Of a stretch of 64,000 bases of DNA, positions 13,101 through 28,226 are shown piece by piece (the stretch's first letter is position 1; each line of letters starts with the position of its first letter). The notes below the pieces were generated by a model that worked only from the letters and a program-made list of their open reading frames with translations, ran no database searches and had not been told where the DNA came from. The stretch covers positions 49,934,774 through 49,998,773 of the forward strand of contig NC_021673.1 of assembly GCF_000247815.1 (NCBI RefSeq), given 5' to 3'. Source of the stretch: Ficedula albicollis (lineage: Eukaryota; Chordata; Aves; Passeriformes; Muscicapidae). The translations under genes and the position numbers were made by a program.

Positions 13101-14787
13101 TTATTGAAACCACATCATGAAACTGCTATTTCTATGCTGATTTATTCAATATCCTAGATTAGATTTTTGGACATTAGGAAGACAAGCTCTCATCAGAATT
13201 TGTGAATAAAGTGATAATGTTCAAAGTAGCTGATTTTTTCTTGTCACAAAGCAATTGTAATTTTTTTTTAAATTATGCAAAACAGAGTCAAATAAATATA
13301 TATAGTACCTCTTGCTTCTTCTTCCTCATTTTGTATGGTGTGTATAAGTGAGTTACCATTTCAAAACAATGTATTATAATAGCAGAAGGGATGATCCTCT
13401 CTGGGGTATAAGTTAATAGGTCCACCATGAAAAACATGGATTCATTTTTAGTGATATATTTTTAAGAATATGACAAGAAACAAACAAAATGCAATTTCCG
13501 AGCATATTCATCTAGAGAGAATAATTCCTTGAGAAGATCAGGTGGAAATTTTGTTTGACATATCTCCTTTAAATTAAGCAGATCCCTTGAAACAGAACAG
13601 GTGCCAGCAGAAGCCTGGGTCTCAAGGGAGGAGAAAAGCGAGACAAAGAGGTGGTTTCTAAGGCAGAAGAAAGTTGCTGATTTTAGGACAAGACCAAAAG
13701 AAAGTAGGATTTCTTACTAAAAGAGGCTGATCATCCCATTTCCAAGGGTATACCAACATATCTCTTGTCAGTCATAGCCATCTATAGATACTATGTATGA
13801 GCTGGTGTGCAAAACATAGAGACGCGTATTTGGGAACTTCCTGCTGATTTGTCTGTGAAATTCAGCTTTCTTACAGGTTAAAAAGGTATCACTGAGAAGC
13901 AAATCTCGTGGTTCTCGTTTATACTTACTAAGAATGTCAAGGAAGTAGCAGATGGTTTAGTAGAGGAATGGAGTGGTTGAAGCCACTGGCTGGTTAAAAA
14001 GTAGATTAAAGGAAAAACCATTTCACTGGCTGATGAAGGCAGAGGTGACAATTTTCCAGAAGCCAGTAGAAATGAGGTGTCTTCAGAAGTCTACATTCAC
14101 TCCTCATCTGTTTTTCATTTTACAATAAGAAATGAGGGTACCACTGATCTAGAGTTTATTTTTGGATGGCAACTGCAGATAATTAAGAGTGATACTTAGC
14201 TGTTCTAAGGATTTTGCATTTATCAACAGCAAATCTCTTTAACTAATGTTATATTGGTATTGACATTTCACATTGAAAAGGTTGCACACAGAAAAGTGGA
14301 GTGACCTGGTGGAGGAGGCCCAGAGACAGGAACTGAACACAGTCCTTGATTTCTTAAAACAGGGTTAACAATTGAGATGCCAACAACTGCAGAAATTAGT
14401 TGTAAAAATGTTTAAAGGACAGGGTGAAAGATGGGGAATAGCAGAAGAAACCTGCCATTGACTTTTCTGAAGCTGAAATTTCACATGGGCAGAAGGTGTG
14501 TCAGAAGAGGTGACCTGTCATACAACACAAATGGCATGCGTGAAAATGACTGGAAAGCAACACTTTAGTTGCATTTCTTCAGGCAGTTCTAATCCTGAAG
14601 ATCTGTTGTTTGAAACTAACTTCGATACACAGGGCAAACAGATAACAATGACTGCAGGAATGGAGCAATTAACAAGCTATAGATAAAGGAGTAAGGCAAA
14701 AATAAGAAAATAAATGTGGAATTTGAAAGTTTCTGAAATTTTAAACAAACATGAACATTTCAAAATATGCTCATGAAAATTATGCTA
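10200..14787. other. Intergenic DNA, no gene recognised
   Basis: Only short chance ORFs (up to about 80 codons) with no family resemblance that I can see. A short AT-rich patch of ATAAAT/GTAAAATAT repeats lies at about 11505-11570. No RNA gene was seen. Confidence 0.5.
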
Positions 14788-14959
14788 CCTTTTTGGTATT
14801 ATAATGTGTTGCAGGGTTTTGACAACCTGAGTTTTGACTAGTTTATAAGACAGACCTTTTTGGTATTATAATGTGTTGCAGGGTTATGACAACCTGAGTT
14901 TTGACTAGCTTATAAGACAAGGTTTTGACAACCTGAGTTTTGACTAGTTTATAAGACAG
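14788..14959. repeat. 67-bp minisatellite, about 2.6 copies
   Basis: Copies start with CCTTTTTGGTATTATAATG at 14788 and 14855. A third, partial copy (14921-14959) keeps only the GGTTTTGACAACCTGAG to ATAAGACAG end. The copies differ by one or two bases. Confidence 0.9.
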
Positions 14960-15328
14960 CTTTTGTCTATGCATTTATTTTACATAGTTTCACTCACCAC
15001 ATATCTAGCCATATACTAAAGAGTTAAAGAGTAAGTAAAGATATTTGAGCTTTATACTGATTTCTTTATAAGTACAGTGAAATACATTTCAGGGAAAATA
15101 TTGTTCAACATCTACTTTTACAAAGGTGTTTGTGTTAGACTCTGTTGCCCCCAAAATTATTAAATACCCTGGAAGTAAAATCATAGAAAACAAGCCATTG
15201 AACAGGGAAGCTTGACAATACTTTCAGTAAATGACAAAAATCAGAGTACAAGATACATGTTTAGCATGTTCTGCTTTGTCCTATTTATACAGTTTGAGGC
15301 CAGAATGATGTAACACTGCATCTCTTAG

Positions 15329-15443
15329 TCTGACCTATTGGATATCTCTGGTCACTAAATTTTGCATGTAAGTCCAGCTTCTTCTGACCTATTGGATATC
15401 TCTGGTCACTAAATCTAAATTTTTGCATGTAAGTCCAGCTTCT
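15329..15443. repeat. 54/60-bp tandem duplication
   Basis: TCTGACCTATTGGATATCTC starts at 15329 and again at 15383, both running to GTAAGTCCAGCTTCT. The second copy has a 6-base insertion in the AAATCTAAAT part. Confidence 0.9.
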
Positions 15444-15974
15444 TTTTTTTGGATAATATATTTATCAGTTATTCATACAGTACTTACATATTCTTTTCCA
15501 CAGAGACATCTTGTGTTATTAGGAGATTTTGGAAGAATAAAATACAGCTTCCCTCTACAATTTGTGCCAGTGATTATTCACTCCCATTGATAAGATTTCT
15601 TATATGAATTTACCCACCTTCAGCTTCCAGACACAGACTTTTATATCCATTTTAACTACAAAGTTGAAGGGCCTTTTAGTTTGCAGTATTTTCCCCTATG
15701 AAGGTATGTATGTGCTGTTACCAAGTTGCATCTCCTTTTGTAGCATGGTATGGGAACAAATCTCTATTTTTATAACCCTTAAATCAATTTTGTGGCTCAT
15801 AATTTGCCTATTTTTCAGGTGTGCCGGCCAGGTAGCCAGCATCCCATGGGCAATCGGGATGAAATAAACTCCCTTCTCATATTTTAAGTAGATGTTGGGC
15901 AACCAGTTGTTCATGCATCCAGTGTGTACGTCATTTACATTGCTTAGTGCTTGTCTTTTATAATCCAAGTGGAA
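15444..15974. other. Unassigned DNA upstream of a CR1 3' end
   Basis: No gene is recognised. Short open frames on both strands lack recognisable domains. Confidence 0.4.
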
Positions 15975-16196
15975 TTGAAGTTGTGTCAGGGGAGTTTTTC
16001 GGTTGGGTATCAGTAAAAGGTTCTTCCCCCAGGGGATGGTCGGGCACTGGAACAGGCTCCCTAGAGAAGTGGTCAAGAAACGTTTGGACAATGCTCTCGG
16101 GCACATGGTGCGACTCTTGGGCATGGTGGTGTGCAGGGCCAGGAGTTGGACTCGATGATCCTTGAGGGTCCCTTCCAACTCAGCATATTCTGTGAT
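15975..16196 (+). mobile_element. CR1 LINE 3' fragment
   Basis: It reads through the CR1 tail: GGCACTGGAACAGGCTCCCT, then GAAGTGGTCAAGAAACG, GGAGTTGGACTCGATGATCC and a terminal CAACTCAGCATATTCTGTGA. The 5' part is truncated, as is usual for CR1. It ends about 50 bases before the candidate DCLK3 start codon, so it would sit in or next to the promoter or 5' UTR of that gene. Confidence 0.9.
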
Positions 16197-16247
16197 TTAC
16201 CAAGTCTACTTGGCACCTACAGGGCGACAATAAAAGCGTTTTCACTC

Positions 16248-16323
16248 ATGAGCGGACTGGGAGCAGCGCCCCACATCCTGCCACTTGGGGACACCCTCGG
16301 GGACGCATGGAGCCCCCGGCCGC
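16248..16323 (+). CDS. DCLK3: Candidate DCLK3 coding exon 1 (N-terminus)
   Basis: An ATG at 16248 opens 25 codons (start MSGLGAAPHILPL, end WSPRP) plus one base, then a GTAAG donor at 16324. Exon 2 begins at 31982 and needs exactly one carried base. The join makes a CGA (Arg) codon and runs into HQGLLDHS, and the total frame becomes 811 codons, close to the roughly 800-residue long forms that I recall for mammalian DCLK3. The exon sits at the edge of CpG-rich DNA, as expected for a 5' end. Weak points: the start context is poor (C at -3), the frame is open further upstream into CR1 sequence, and a C run begins ten bases past the exon. A 5' noncoding exon with a start inside exon 2 is the alternative. 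Confidence 0.42.
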
Positions 16324-16332
16324 GTAAGAAAC

Positions 16333-18505
<2,173 letters not shown>

Positions 18506-19811
18506 GCCCCGGCTGTAGGGGGACGTGGGGCGGCGGCGGCGAAAGTTCCTGCCCGGGTCCTTGCCTTTCCGCGGGACTGCGGGGAGCGGGGGAAGCTTTC
18601 GGGGCCGTTTGGGCTGGAGAATGGGGCTGGAGGCTGACGGAGGAAGGTGCGATGCCTCTCGGCCGTGGGATTGAGGCGAAACCTTTAAGAGAGGGGAGAG
18701 GTCCCCGAAGGTCCGAAGTTGGGGTGGTTATTTCACTGTGCTCCTTTAATTACCCGTATTTTGGATTAAAGAGGAGCCCCCTCGCCCCCATCGTTTAGTG
18801 TTGTAGAGGAGACTAGTGAAGTGGGTTCGCTGGGAAGTGGGCTGCTTGGGGAAGCAGAGCAAGGGGCTGCTGCAGCACGGAGAGCTGGTCCTTGCTGCTG
18901 GGTGCGGGTCACGCCGCCTGTGCCACTTTCCGGGGCTGAGAGACCGCCGCGCGCGTAGCGGGGCGAGCTGTGAAGTCTGAGTGTCAAGTCAGCGTTTGCC
19001 GCCCAGGGAGCCACGCACGGTGTCATCTGTGCTGCCATAAAAATGGAAGATACGAGGTAACTTGGACTCTTGATAGTCGACATGAGAGTACTTCACTCGG
19101 AGCGAATGCTTGCGGGTTGCTCGGAGCACGCTGGTGCTCTGCAAAAAGAAGCACCAGTGCTCTGCGAAAAAGAAGTAAATAGAATACAGTGTAAGGGTTT
19201 TAAACCATTGCACAACTGTGTATTAAAACACACTTGAGGCTGATAAATCTTCCCTCAGCTGCGAAATCTGGACGGCTGGAGGTACACGGGTTACAGGCGG
19301 GGGCTCAAAGAGTGCGGGGGGGGCTCTTGTGTCAGATGGAGATGCTTGACTTGCGATAGCCAGATCTTTCCCGGGAAGAATGCTGGCTGTGCCCTTGCGT
19401 CCCCTGGCTTCTGTAGTTATATCACTTGTGCCTGCTCCTGTTTAGTAACTGAGCAGATTTTTATAGGAGAACTACTCCATAACTTTTCCCTGTGCAGCAT
19501 TATTTTCTGCCTTCCTCAGGGTACACTCAGTATGCAGTGTCAGCAGGACTGGACAGGCTACTGGTTTGAGCTAATGGAGCAGTTTTCAGGTTGTGAGACA
19601 CAGTATTTGGGAACAACCCCATAAACTGAACTTTTGCTACACTGGGTACTAAGGGTTTCCTTTTTCAAAAAAGAGCAAACCCAAACCCAACAAAAAAACC
19701 ACAACGCCTTGCAATAACATAAAAACTTTCTAGCTACTCTCTCTGAGCATTTAGATTGAAACCCATCCTGTGTGAGGGTATAAACTAAGAGTTTTTCCTC
19801 GAACCTGATAA
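18506..19811. repeat. CpG-rich block, tandem copy 2 (1306 bp)
   Basis: It is the same length as copy 1, abuts it directly, and differs at only a handful of single bases (for example CCGTATTTTGGATT versus CCGTACTTTGGGTT, and TCAAGTCAG versus TCACGTCAG). It then runs into unique sequence TTTGTTACACAAAC. It may be a recent tandem duplication or two alleles joined in assembly. Confidence 0.92.
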
Positions 19812-22800
19812 TTTGTTACACAAACTTTTGTTACTAACCTTATAGAGATGTGAAAACCTGCGTATATGCAAGTTTGCATGCAAGTTTGTCTTCCCACCTC
19901 CTTGTTTCATTTTCCTTTAGCCCTCCTTTTTTCTTTTGATGATTCTTGTTTTCTATATGCTTTGAATGCAGTTTTGACACTTTGAAATGTTGAGAACTTA
20001 GCAAACTCCCAAAACAGCAAGTGAAATGAAGCTTACAAAATATATTACAGCTGCTTTATGTAGTGGAAGAGTAGTTAATTATAGCAACTCATGCTCTTCT
20101 CAAGAGGTTGACTGAATTTTTTCTCAGGAAGCCACCCTTTAGCTCTCCAGATAGAACTGATTCGGTTAGCGCTGAATTAGTCCCTTTCTTGTAGTATAAT
20201 GGGTGTGGAGCTTCTGAAATAGCATGACCTTTTCCATGAAAATTTTTGTAGGATATTTGGACACATCAGCTGAGAGTGTCTCATAAATCTCTATCTGTGG
20301 CTTAACCTGAATTGGCTAATTGGACTTAAATTGTCAGCAAAGATAAGATACCTTGGTCCAATTCAAGTTAGTGGCAGCTGTTCAAACCTCTGAATTTGAG
20401 CTGTGCTTAAGTTACCTTGTCTATATATGTTTTTTAAATACTCAAGTTAATTACCTTGGGCATGCTAGCCTGACTTTTGAATGTATCTTTATCTGGTAGT
20501 GTCACTACACGCTTTGTATCTGTTTTCACTGCTGCTTTTTCCGGTCATATTCCGCAAAGCGTGACAATTTTGGCACCAGCTGGGTTTACAGCTTATGGTG
20601 ACTAAGGGAAGTTGTGTGGGATTCATTTCCTGATTTCTAACATTACCTGTCTTGGTTCGTTTTCTGCAGAAACATCTATGGTTTTGTAAAAATAAAGGAA
20701 GTTTGTGGTCCTTCCTTCTCTTTCAACAGCTCTAGGGCAAATTGAGTTGGTTTCTGTCACTGATTTTCTCATTTCCTTTAAATTAGTGATTCCTTGATAT
20801 TTAACAACATTTGAAATTAGCGTTACATAAATTTTCTTGCAAATAAAATTAGAATCTTTCCTGTAAATATAATTAGAATCAGAACAGTATGGTGATTTTA
20901 GCTGCCTCAGATCTGATCCAGATCTCACTGAAGCTAATGTGAATCTTTTAGTTAGCTTCAGTGCAACTTGAATCAGAACTAAAACTGGGGGAGTTGAAGA
21001 GGTGAATGTGACATTTCTCTTCATAACAGCATACTGTTTTTCATGTTTTTCTCAATTTCAGGATATGGGCAAACTCCTTTTTCGAGTGTTCACTAGATTC
21101 TGGAAACAATGAGAAAACAGTGGGAGCTACTGCCTTGACTGATTCTAATGTAAATTTGGAGTTTTGGTAATGATTACGCATTGTCGGTCTTACCTAGCAG
21201 TAGTTGGCTTTCACTGCAAATGAAAGGCATGTTTACTGTCTTCTCTCTGTTGCTGGTATTCTTAATGCAGTCTAATTATTGTAAGAATGCAAAACAATTA
21301 CACCACGTAGTCATAGAGGAACCTCTCAGTAGACATTCTGAAAACACTATCTCTCACTGCGTCAATAGTGCTAGACTGCACATATTCTCCAGCTTTTAGT
21401 TTTCTCATCACCCCAAATAATAGTTAATGGAAATGCTGGGAAATGTCTGGTCATGTGAAAATCGTGATCTTTCTCCTTGTCGTCATGCTTTTGAGTCTAA
21501 TCAGCACTGGCTTACAGTTTTCCCTGATAAACCCATCTTCCTTTATAAGTCCTGTGAAACAATTTGTTTTGCAATGTTGACTAATATACGAGTCTCTTCT
21601 GAAAAAAGTGGTTCTGTCATAATGGGGTTGGGAATTCTACTTTTGTATGTGAGTTAACATCTCTTAAATGTGCTATATTTACAAAAAAAACTTCTGTGTG
21701 ATTTCCCCTTTTGCAAACCATACGGAGAATCAGACTCAGGCAGGTCTTTCCTTTAGTTATGCAACGAGGTTATTGGTAATAAAGGATCTGGAAGCTTAAA
21801 CTCTCAGTGACACCTCTGCAGGCTCTTTTATTTTCACTGGGTTTGCTCAGTTGCAACCAATTAGTCATCAAGTTAAGATTTAGGAAGCAATGCAAATAAA
21901 GTCTCCCACAAGAAGAAACAGAATCCTACTCCTTTGGCTGAGGCATTGTTGGCTAGCAGGACTAAAAAGCAGTTGAAAGCTTACTTTGTAATGAAACCTG
22001 AATAATTTGAAATATATGGTACTTCAGGAGTCAAGAGTATCAACATGAAAATGAAACTTCCTGTACAGTCAGCCTTGAGAAGCACATGGAGGACTTTGCC
22101 AGATGGATTCTGGCAAATGCCACAGTTTTGTCAGATGTTTTTGTTTCCCTGTGTCAGTTGTGTCCCTCTCCTGAAACATCCTTGATGGAAAGTCGTGGAC
22201 TATAGGGCTGAATTCCCTGGTTACTGGGGAAGACCCTAAAGCAGGCAAACTGCAAAAAGTAGACATGGCTGTTCCCAGTAAAATACACAGCCTGTCATCC
22301 TTGAAAGAAATGAAATAAATGAGAAGTTTAATAATATTCTGGTTTTGTGTTTTATGTAGCTTAAACCAAGCCTCACACCTCCAAAGGCACTGATTCATTT
22401 CACGTGCAGTCTTACATATTTTACATAGTTCTTTACAGTTCATGCATCTGTATGCTTCTCTGTAAGACTTTTCTTTATGCTCGCTTTTTAATTTGCAACC
22501 CTTAAAATACCAGAAAAGATAATGAAAGTGGGGTTCTGCCCTCCCAAAAAGTAAAAATTATGGCACTTGTGAGTCATTACCAGTCTCTATGAAATCTTTA
22601 TCTTCATCTGCTGCTCTGGGTGTGATTCAGCTCAGTTTAACACTAACATGTGACAGTAACCATCTGTGTTTGCTGTAAATATTTTATTTTTTAATTACAA
22701 ATGGCTTGATTTAGAAACCTGCAGTGGTACAGTGGGGTGGTTGTGGGCCTGCAGGGGAAGAAGAGAAGCACCTAGGGAGATAATTTTTGCCGAAGCACTG

Positions 22801-25337
22801 TTTCTGGTTGGAAAGGGGAGTGTAACACAGAGCGACTCAGGCTGCCCTGCAGCAATCCAGACCCTGCTGCTCCCTTCTTGGAGGAGCTGGACAGGAGAAC
22901 ACCAGCACAGACTGCAAATGTTCTGACTCTGAACATTTAGTGAAGGAGAAGGGGGTGGGGGGAATAAGGCAGAAAAAACTAAGTTTATCTTACCTTTGAG
23001 GAGAAAGAAGGAAAGGTGGCTGCTAAATGTCACTGGTCATCGTGATTCTCATACAGTAAATATGGTCATGTATTGTGGCATGCTGAGTCTCCTACAAACA
23101 TTTTGCTGTGGGATAACACTTGCACTGAGGCTGAGGGTGTCACAGAGGCACCATCCATCCTGAGAATGGAAAATTCCTTAGCCACAGGGGAGGGTTTTCC
23201 AGCATGGGCATCCCTCAGGCTCCCTTCGTCTGCTGAAGTTCAGCCAGCTGCAGTTTTTCCGTCAGACTGTCATTCTAGACAGTCATTCTCATCTTAAGAA
23301 CTCCTTTGCTGCAACGTCTGCCTGGTTTTTCCTGCCCTGCTGCTCTTTGTCCTCTAGGGTCTCCCATTAACTCTGAGATATGTCCCAAAATGGGAGGTGA
23401 AAAGGGAGTGAGATAAATGGCCAGGGGGAAGAGAGTAGACACCTTTCTTTCTAGCGTGAGAGACTGGGGAGTAATGAGAAATGGAAACCTATGGGACTGA
23501 AAGATCTGGGATCTGTGGTTTGCAGATGTTTGTTTTTAAAATAAAAAGCAAATGTGCTGAAGATAAGGTGTACAATGCAAATTTTTAAAGTCTTGCTTGC
23601 CCTCTTGAGGCCAGAGAGAGGGTCCAGAGGTGCGTGTCTCCTGTGGTCCTGCAGTCCAGGTGTAGCCACTTAGGACATTTTCTTTCCTCGCAGCTGACGC
23701 TTTGGATACTCACCTAATGGGACCAGACACATTTGGCTGGGAAAAGCTTTAGTTCTGTTGGTGGTGTGTGGGACAGAAGGAACCCAGCTTGACACATAGC
23801 TGAGTTTGCAGGGCTGACAGTTAAAGGAAAAATAATATTGCATGCAAATTTAAGCATGCTTGATGTGAAATTGTGAAAGATAAAGAACTTGGAATCCCAT
23901 CATGCTAATTTTATGTGATCTTTTAGGGCTAAGACTGTATGTTTATGAGATAAAGATATTATTCTGATTCTTTTTCTTTTTTGTATGTGAACCCAAATTA
24001 GTTTTTCTTCAGCGAACTTAGAACACTGTCTGAACTGCTGAGTGATTTTCATTTTCTACAAATTGGGTTAGACTGGGTCAGCAATTGATTTCCCCTACAC
24101 TGGTGCGTATCAGACATGGAAGTGCTGACATGAGTATGACTGGAAATGCCCATTAGGGTAGCAGAAAGGATGTTATAGAAATTAAACTGATAACTGACCC
24201 CCCTCCCTTTTTTAAAATTTTCATTGTGACAGTATGGAAACAGTTTTTGAAAGAATCCAGCTGACAGATGATATTGAACATGGTTTTGTTTTCCTTCTGC
24301 TCCAGTAGCTAATGCAAATAAGAATTCATGCAAATACCATGATGAGTTTGTTGTTGGTTTTTTGTTTTTTTTTCAAGTTCAGTTAATCTAATTGAATAAA
24401 ATACACTTTGGTCATCTAAAAAGATTGTGCTTGATTTGGTTTTGTAAACCATGGTTATAATGCCATATGCTTTACAATAATACTTTATTGCATAGTATAG
24501 TTTATAACTGCATTCTGAGCACAAAAGGCTTATTCAGTGTATTTTTTCAATGCATTAAGAAATGTATTTCTACGAGGTCAAGTAGTTAAAATCTATTATT
24601 CAGGTTATAAAGTCAAGCTTTTATGGCTATTAATTAGCACTGTTATTTCCCCCAACCCATGTTCCTGTGCACCAAGATCTACACATTAATTGCATTATCA
24701 CATGCTGCTTTTTTTATCCCCAGGGGCTCTGTCTCCATCAGTGTATGTGATGGACAAAGCTTTCCTAATGAGCCTCTATTGTACTGTTTATCCTGGCTCT
24801 TTGTGACTCCTGCTGTGTGGAAGGAAGAGCTGCATTCAGTGGCAGCCAAGGTGCAGAAAATAAAGTCGAAAGTCCTTTAAGCTGGGCAAGAAAGCAACTT
24901 GGGATGCCCGGGTCCTGAATTTTGGGATGACTTAATGTTATCTATGTGTTGTGTTATATTACCTTGTGATCTGAAGCACCTCTTCCAGTATATGCCCTTG
25001 CAGCTGTGAGCACTGAGCAGGTTTGTGGATCAGGTCTCAGAATGTTTTGACTACCAGACTGATCCTCTCTGGAAAGTATAGATTAAATCAATTGCTTTGA
25101 AACTCAATAGAATTAGTTGAGACAAATCCAGTTCTTCAGGGCTGCAGTGCTTTAAGGAGAGAAACTGATCTTCCTATATTTTTGCACACACTTTTCAGCT
25201 CTTCTAGTTACATGTATTTCTCTACGATATGGTTCTTAATGCAGTTTATCTGAAAAGGAGGATCCAATGTACCCTGGAGTAGACAGAAGAAAAACTGTAT
25301 ATATATCTAAACTGTCTACTATGCAAGGAGGAAGTGA
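19812..25337. other. Probable DCLK3 intron 1, first part; no gene recognised
   Basis: AT-rich, mostly unique sequence. Short frames such as those at 20623-21024 (minus) and 22069-22443 (minus) show no recognisable domain or splice support. I see no RNA gene or repeat family. Confidence 0.45.
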
Positions 25338-25905
25338 ATTCACAAAAGAAATTACTTGGGTTGGAAGTGAGCTTGAAGATCGTCTAGTTCCAAGCCCTCT
25401 GCCACAGGCAGGGGGACCTTATACTACCCCAGCTTGCTCAGAGCCCCATCTTGAACACTGCCAGTGATGGGGCATCAACAGTTTCTCTGACAACCTGTAT
25501 CACCACCCTCACAGTAAAAATTTCTACCTCATATCTAATCTAAGTCTCTCCTCTTCCATTTTAAAGCCATTCTCCCTTGTCCTATCACTCCCTTGTAAGT
25601 ATCCCTCTACAGCTCTTTTCTATGTCCCTTTAGGTACTGAAAGGTTATTCTAAGGTGTCCCCAGAGCTGCTGCCTTCTCCAGGCTGTACATCCCCAGCTC
25701 TGTCTTCATAGGAGTTCTCCAGCCCTTTGATTTCAATCATGCCCTCCACTGGAGTTGCTCCAACATGTCCACATCCTTTGTATGTCAAGGGCCCCAGAGC
25801 TGGGTGCAGCACTCCAGGTCTCATGAGAATGGAAAAGTGGGGGAGAACTACCTCCCTTCACTTATTGGCCACACTGCTTTTGATGCAATGCAGGATGTGG
25901 CAATA
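25338..25905 (-). mobile_element. CR1 LINE fragment, antisense
   Basis: The plus strand reads as the complement of the CR1 tail: GGGTTGGAAGTGAGCTTGAA, then CAACCTGTATCACCACCCTC, CCATTCTCCCTTGTCCTATC and CCAGAGCTGGGTGCAGCACT, ending GGCCACACTGCTTTTGATGC. This covers the 3' UTR and the ORF2 C-terminus. The copy is diverged and 5'-truncated. Confidence 0.9.
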
Positions 25906-27003
25906 ACTCTAATTTTCTCCTGTCTCCCTGAGTATCTTGCTAATGTTCTCTTAATGTATTCCCTCTTTGTGTGCATGTAGATCTTCCTGTTATTTAAAAT
26001 ATATATAAATCAATGTAAGCTAGTGACAACAAAAGATGGTAGATGTTCTTTATGGAGAACTGCAAAGGAGCAGACCATGTGAGGATAGTTCTGTTGCTGT
26101 CTTCCAATCCTATTTCTTTGTCTAAGTTTGGTATTCTTACCTGACTTCTTGATCCACTCTTATTGTCATGTTTTACTGCTTTCCTGTTACAGTCTCCATC
26201 TGCTTCCACTGTGTCAGTAAAGTTCAGGGAAATAGTTATCAGCTGGTATAAAAGTTCATAGGAACTGCTGTATGTCAGACAGTGTCTGACTATGGCACTA
26301 TTGCTTCCTTCTCTGCAGTCTGCCGCAATTCCTCTTTTCTCTTATCCTCACAGTCCAGTTCTTCACTAGGTTTCCTTTTCCATTTTCAATTCCATACCTC
26401 TGAGTTGAGTGAGCATTTGGAGCTTGCTCAGGCTGGAACTAACAGCAACTATCCTGCTACATTTGACACTTGATCCAATCCTTGTGAACTTTGACTTTCT
26501 TTTTCTAGTTGTGATTTTATCTGGTCAAAACTGATGCAGTGTGTCTGCCTCTTGTTGCTGAAATAACCGCCAGTCCTGACTCAAACAAAATCTCTGACCT
26601 GAAATGGTGTAAAACAGGGCAGAGGAGGCCAGGATGAACAGCAGGGGAGTAAAGAGAGGGTATGATTCCTCAGAAAAAAATTCACCAGTAGTGTTTCCAA
26701 CAGTGGGGCTGTAGGTAATGTAAAATTTACATGCTGTGAAAGGATACCTGTGATCATGTTTTGTTTCTGTGCATCTAAGCTAGTGAGCTGGGACTTTACA
26801 TGTTACTGCTTCAGTCTTGGGCACTAACAGTGTGCACTAGCCCTGGAATTTGCAACTTTAAATAACTTACAGCAAAGAGAGGAGATTAAGATGGCACATT
26901 TCTAGAGCACTCGGATTGCATCCTGGAGCTGAGTGCTGATGCACACTGGTAACTGTGTGAGCTATGTACTTGACTGCTCTGAGTTCAGTGCCAGAGGCAT
27001 TCT
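25906..27003. other. Probable intron 1 sequence, no gene recognised
   Basis: Unique sequence with only short open frames and nothing I can assign. Confidence 0.4.
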
Positions 27004-27171
27004 TCATACTCAAGTACTTGAAGATACTTGTTTGTATTATGAAATGAATCAAACGTTTTCTGTTCCAAGTAAAATTATTCTTTTTTTTCATACTCAAGTA
27101 CTTGAAGATACTTGTTTGTACTATGAAATGAATCAAACGTTTTCCGTTCCAAGTAAAATTATTCTTTTTTT
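27004..27171. repeat. 84-bp tandem duplication
   Basis: TCATACTCAAGTACTTGAAG starts at 27004 and 27088. Both copies run to AAAATTATTC plus a T run and differ at about two bases. Because 84 is a multiple of three, it creates a misleading repeated peptide in a chance ORF. Confidence 0.93.
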
Positions 27172-27684
27172 CCTCCCCTATAGTCTTTGTTTTACTTGCC
27201 TTCAGCAGGAATTTTCTTATGGAAAAAACAGACATTTGTTATGCTGTCTTTTCTCTGCCCACTTAAACTGTGTTTTGTTTATCCTATATTGGGACCAGTA
27301 TATCAAAACAACTCCCAGACACACGGTTTCTGTCACGTGCAAGTTTAGTTGCTGCTAATGTTTTGGGGCGTTTTCATGGTTGCTTTTGTAAGTGGAAGCC
27401 TTCTAAAGAAATTGGAGGGCTTAAATAACACCATCTTATTCACAGCAATGCCATACCTAGATCCTATTTCACTGCTGCCTTCTGTTTTAAATTGTGTTGC
27501 AAAACTCCTTGTAAGGATTTAATTCCCCTTCAACTTGTGACTTGATAGCAGAATGGTGAACCATTCAGTTAATTACTGAAACTGTGATCTCCAGCAGAAG
27601 AGCGAAGAAGAATGCAAGCTGAGTGTCAGTATTTTAAATAATGTACAAAAGTTGATGGACTGGCCAAGGGAAAGAATAAGTTTT

Positions 27685-28221
27685 TGTAATGGTTTGAAAG
27701 CAAAACCGGTGAGAGGCTCCAAGTCAGAAATACAATTTAATAGGGAAAAAAAAGCATGCAATAGTGCAAAAGAAAACCATTGACAGAGTCAGAATACAAC
27801 CTGACACCTCACTAGTTAGGGTGGTGGTGTCAGTCCAGATGAAGTGGCCTTGTTGAAGTAGTGATCCTGTAGAAAGGTCTGGTAGCTCTTGTTCTCTGGA
27901 AACCAGTGAATAAGGGCTACCTTGGTGCTTCAAATCTCTGTTTTTATCTGGGTGGTAAATGTTTGGCTCCTCCCCCTGTGGAGCATCTCACAATGGGGTG
28001 ATGTAATTTTATCAGTCATGCAGTGGGACTCCATGGCCTAGTAACAGAAGATATCTTCCTGGAGGAAGGATGGGTCATGGAAATGATAAAGAATACTGCC
28101 CCACCTGGTTTTAGACAGATGACCCATTAGCAGAGGATAAGGATGGCTTCCCCACCTGGTTTCAACAGATGGTGATAGAACACATACTTTTGGGCAAATC
28201 TTTACATTGTAACCTAGAACA
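27685..28221 (-). mobile_element. Solo endogenous-retrovirus LTR with 5-bp target-site duplication
   Basis: The element runs TGTAATGGTTTG to AACCTAGAACA (537 bp) on the plus strand, and GTTTT flanks both sides (27680-27684 and 28222-28226). In minus orientation it begins TGTTCTAGGTTAC and carries an ATTAAA signal near its 3' end. I recall this sequence as a common songbird LTR type. There are no internal retroviral genes, so it is a recombined solo LTR. The 5-bp duplication suits ERVL-like or similar families. It lies in probable DCLK3 intron 1, antisense to the gene. Confidence 0.8.
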
Positions 28222-28226
28222 GTTTT

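Noticed and set aside
26933..27358. 141-codon ORF with an internal 28-residue repeat
   Set aside because: The repeat is the in-frame product of an 84-bp non-coding tandem duplication; no other coding signal.
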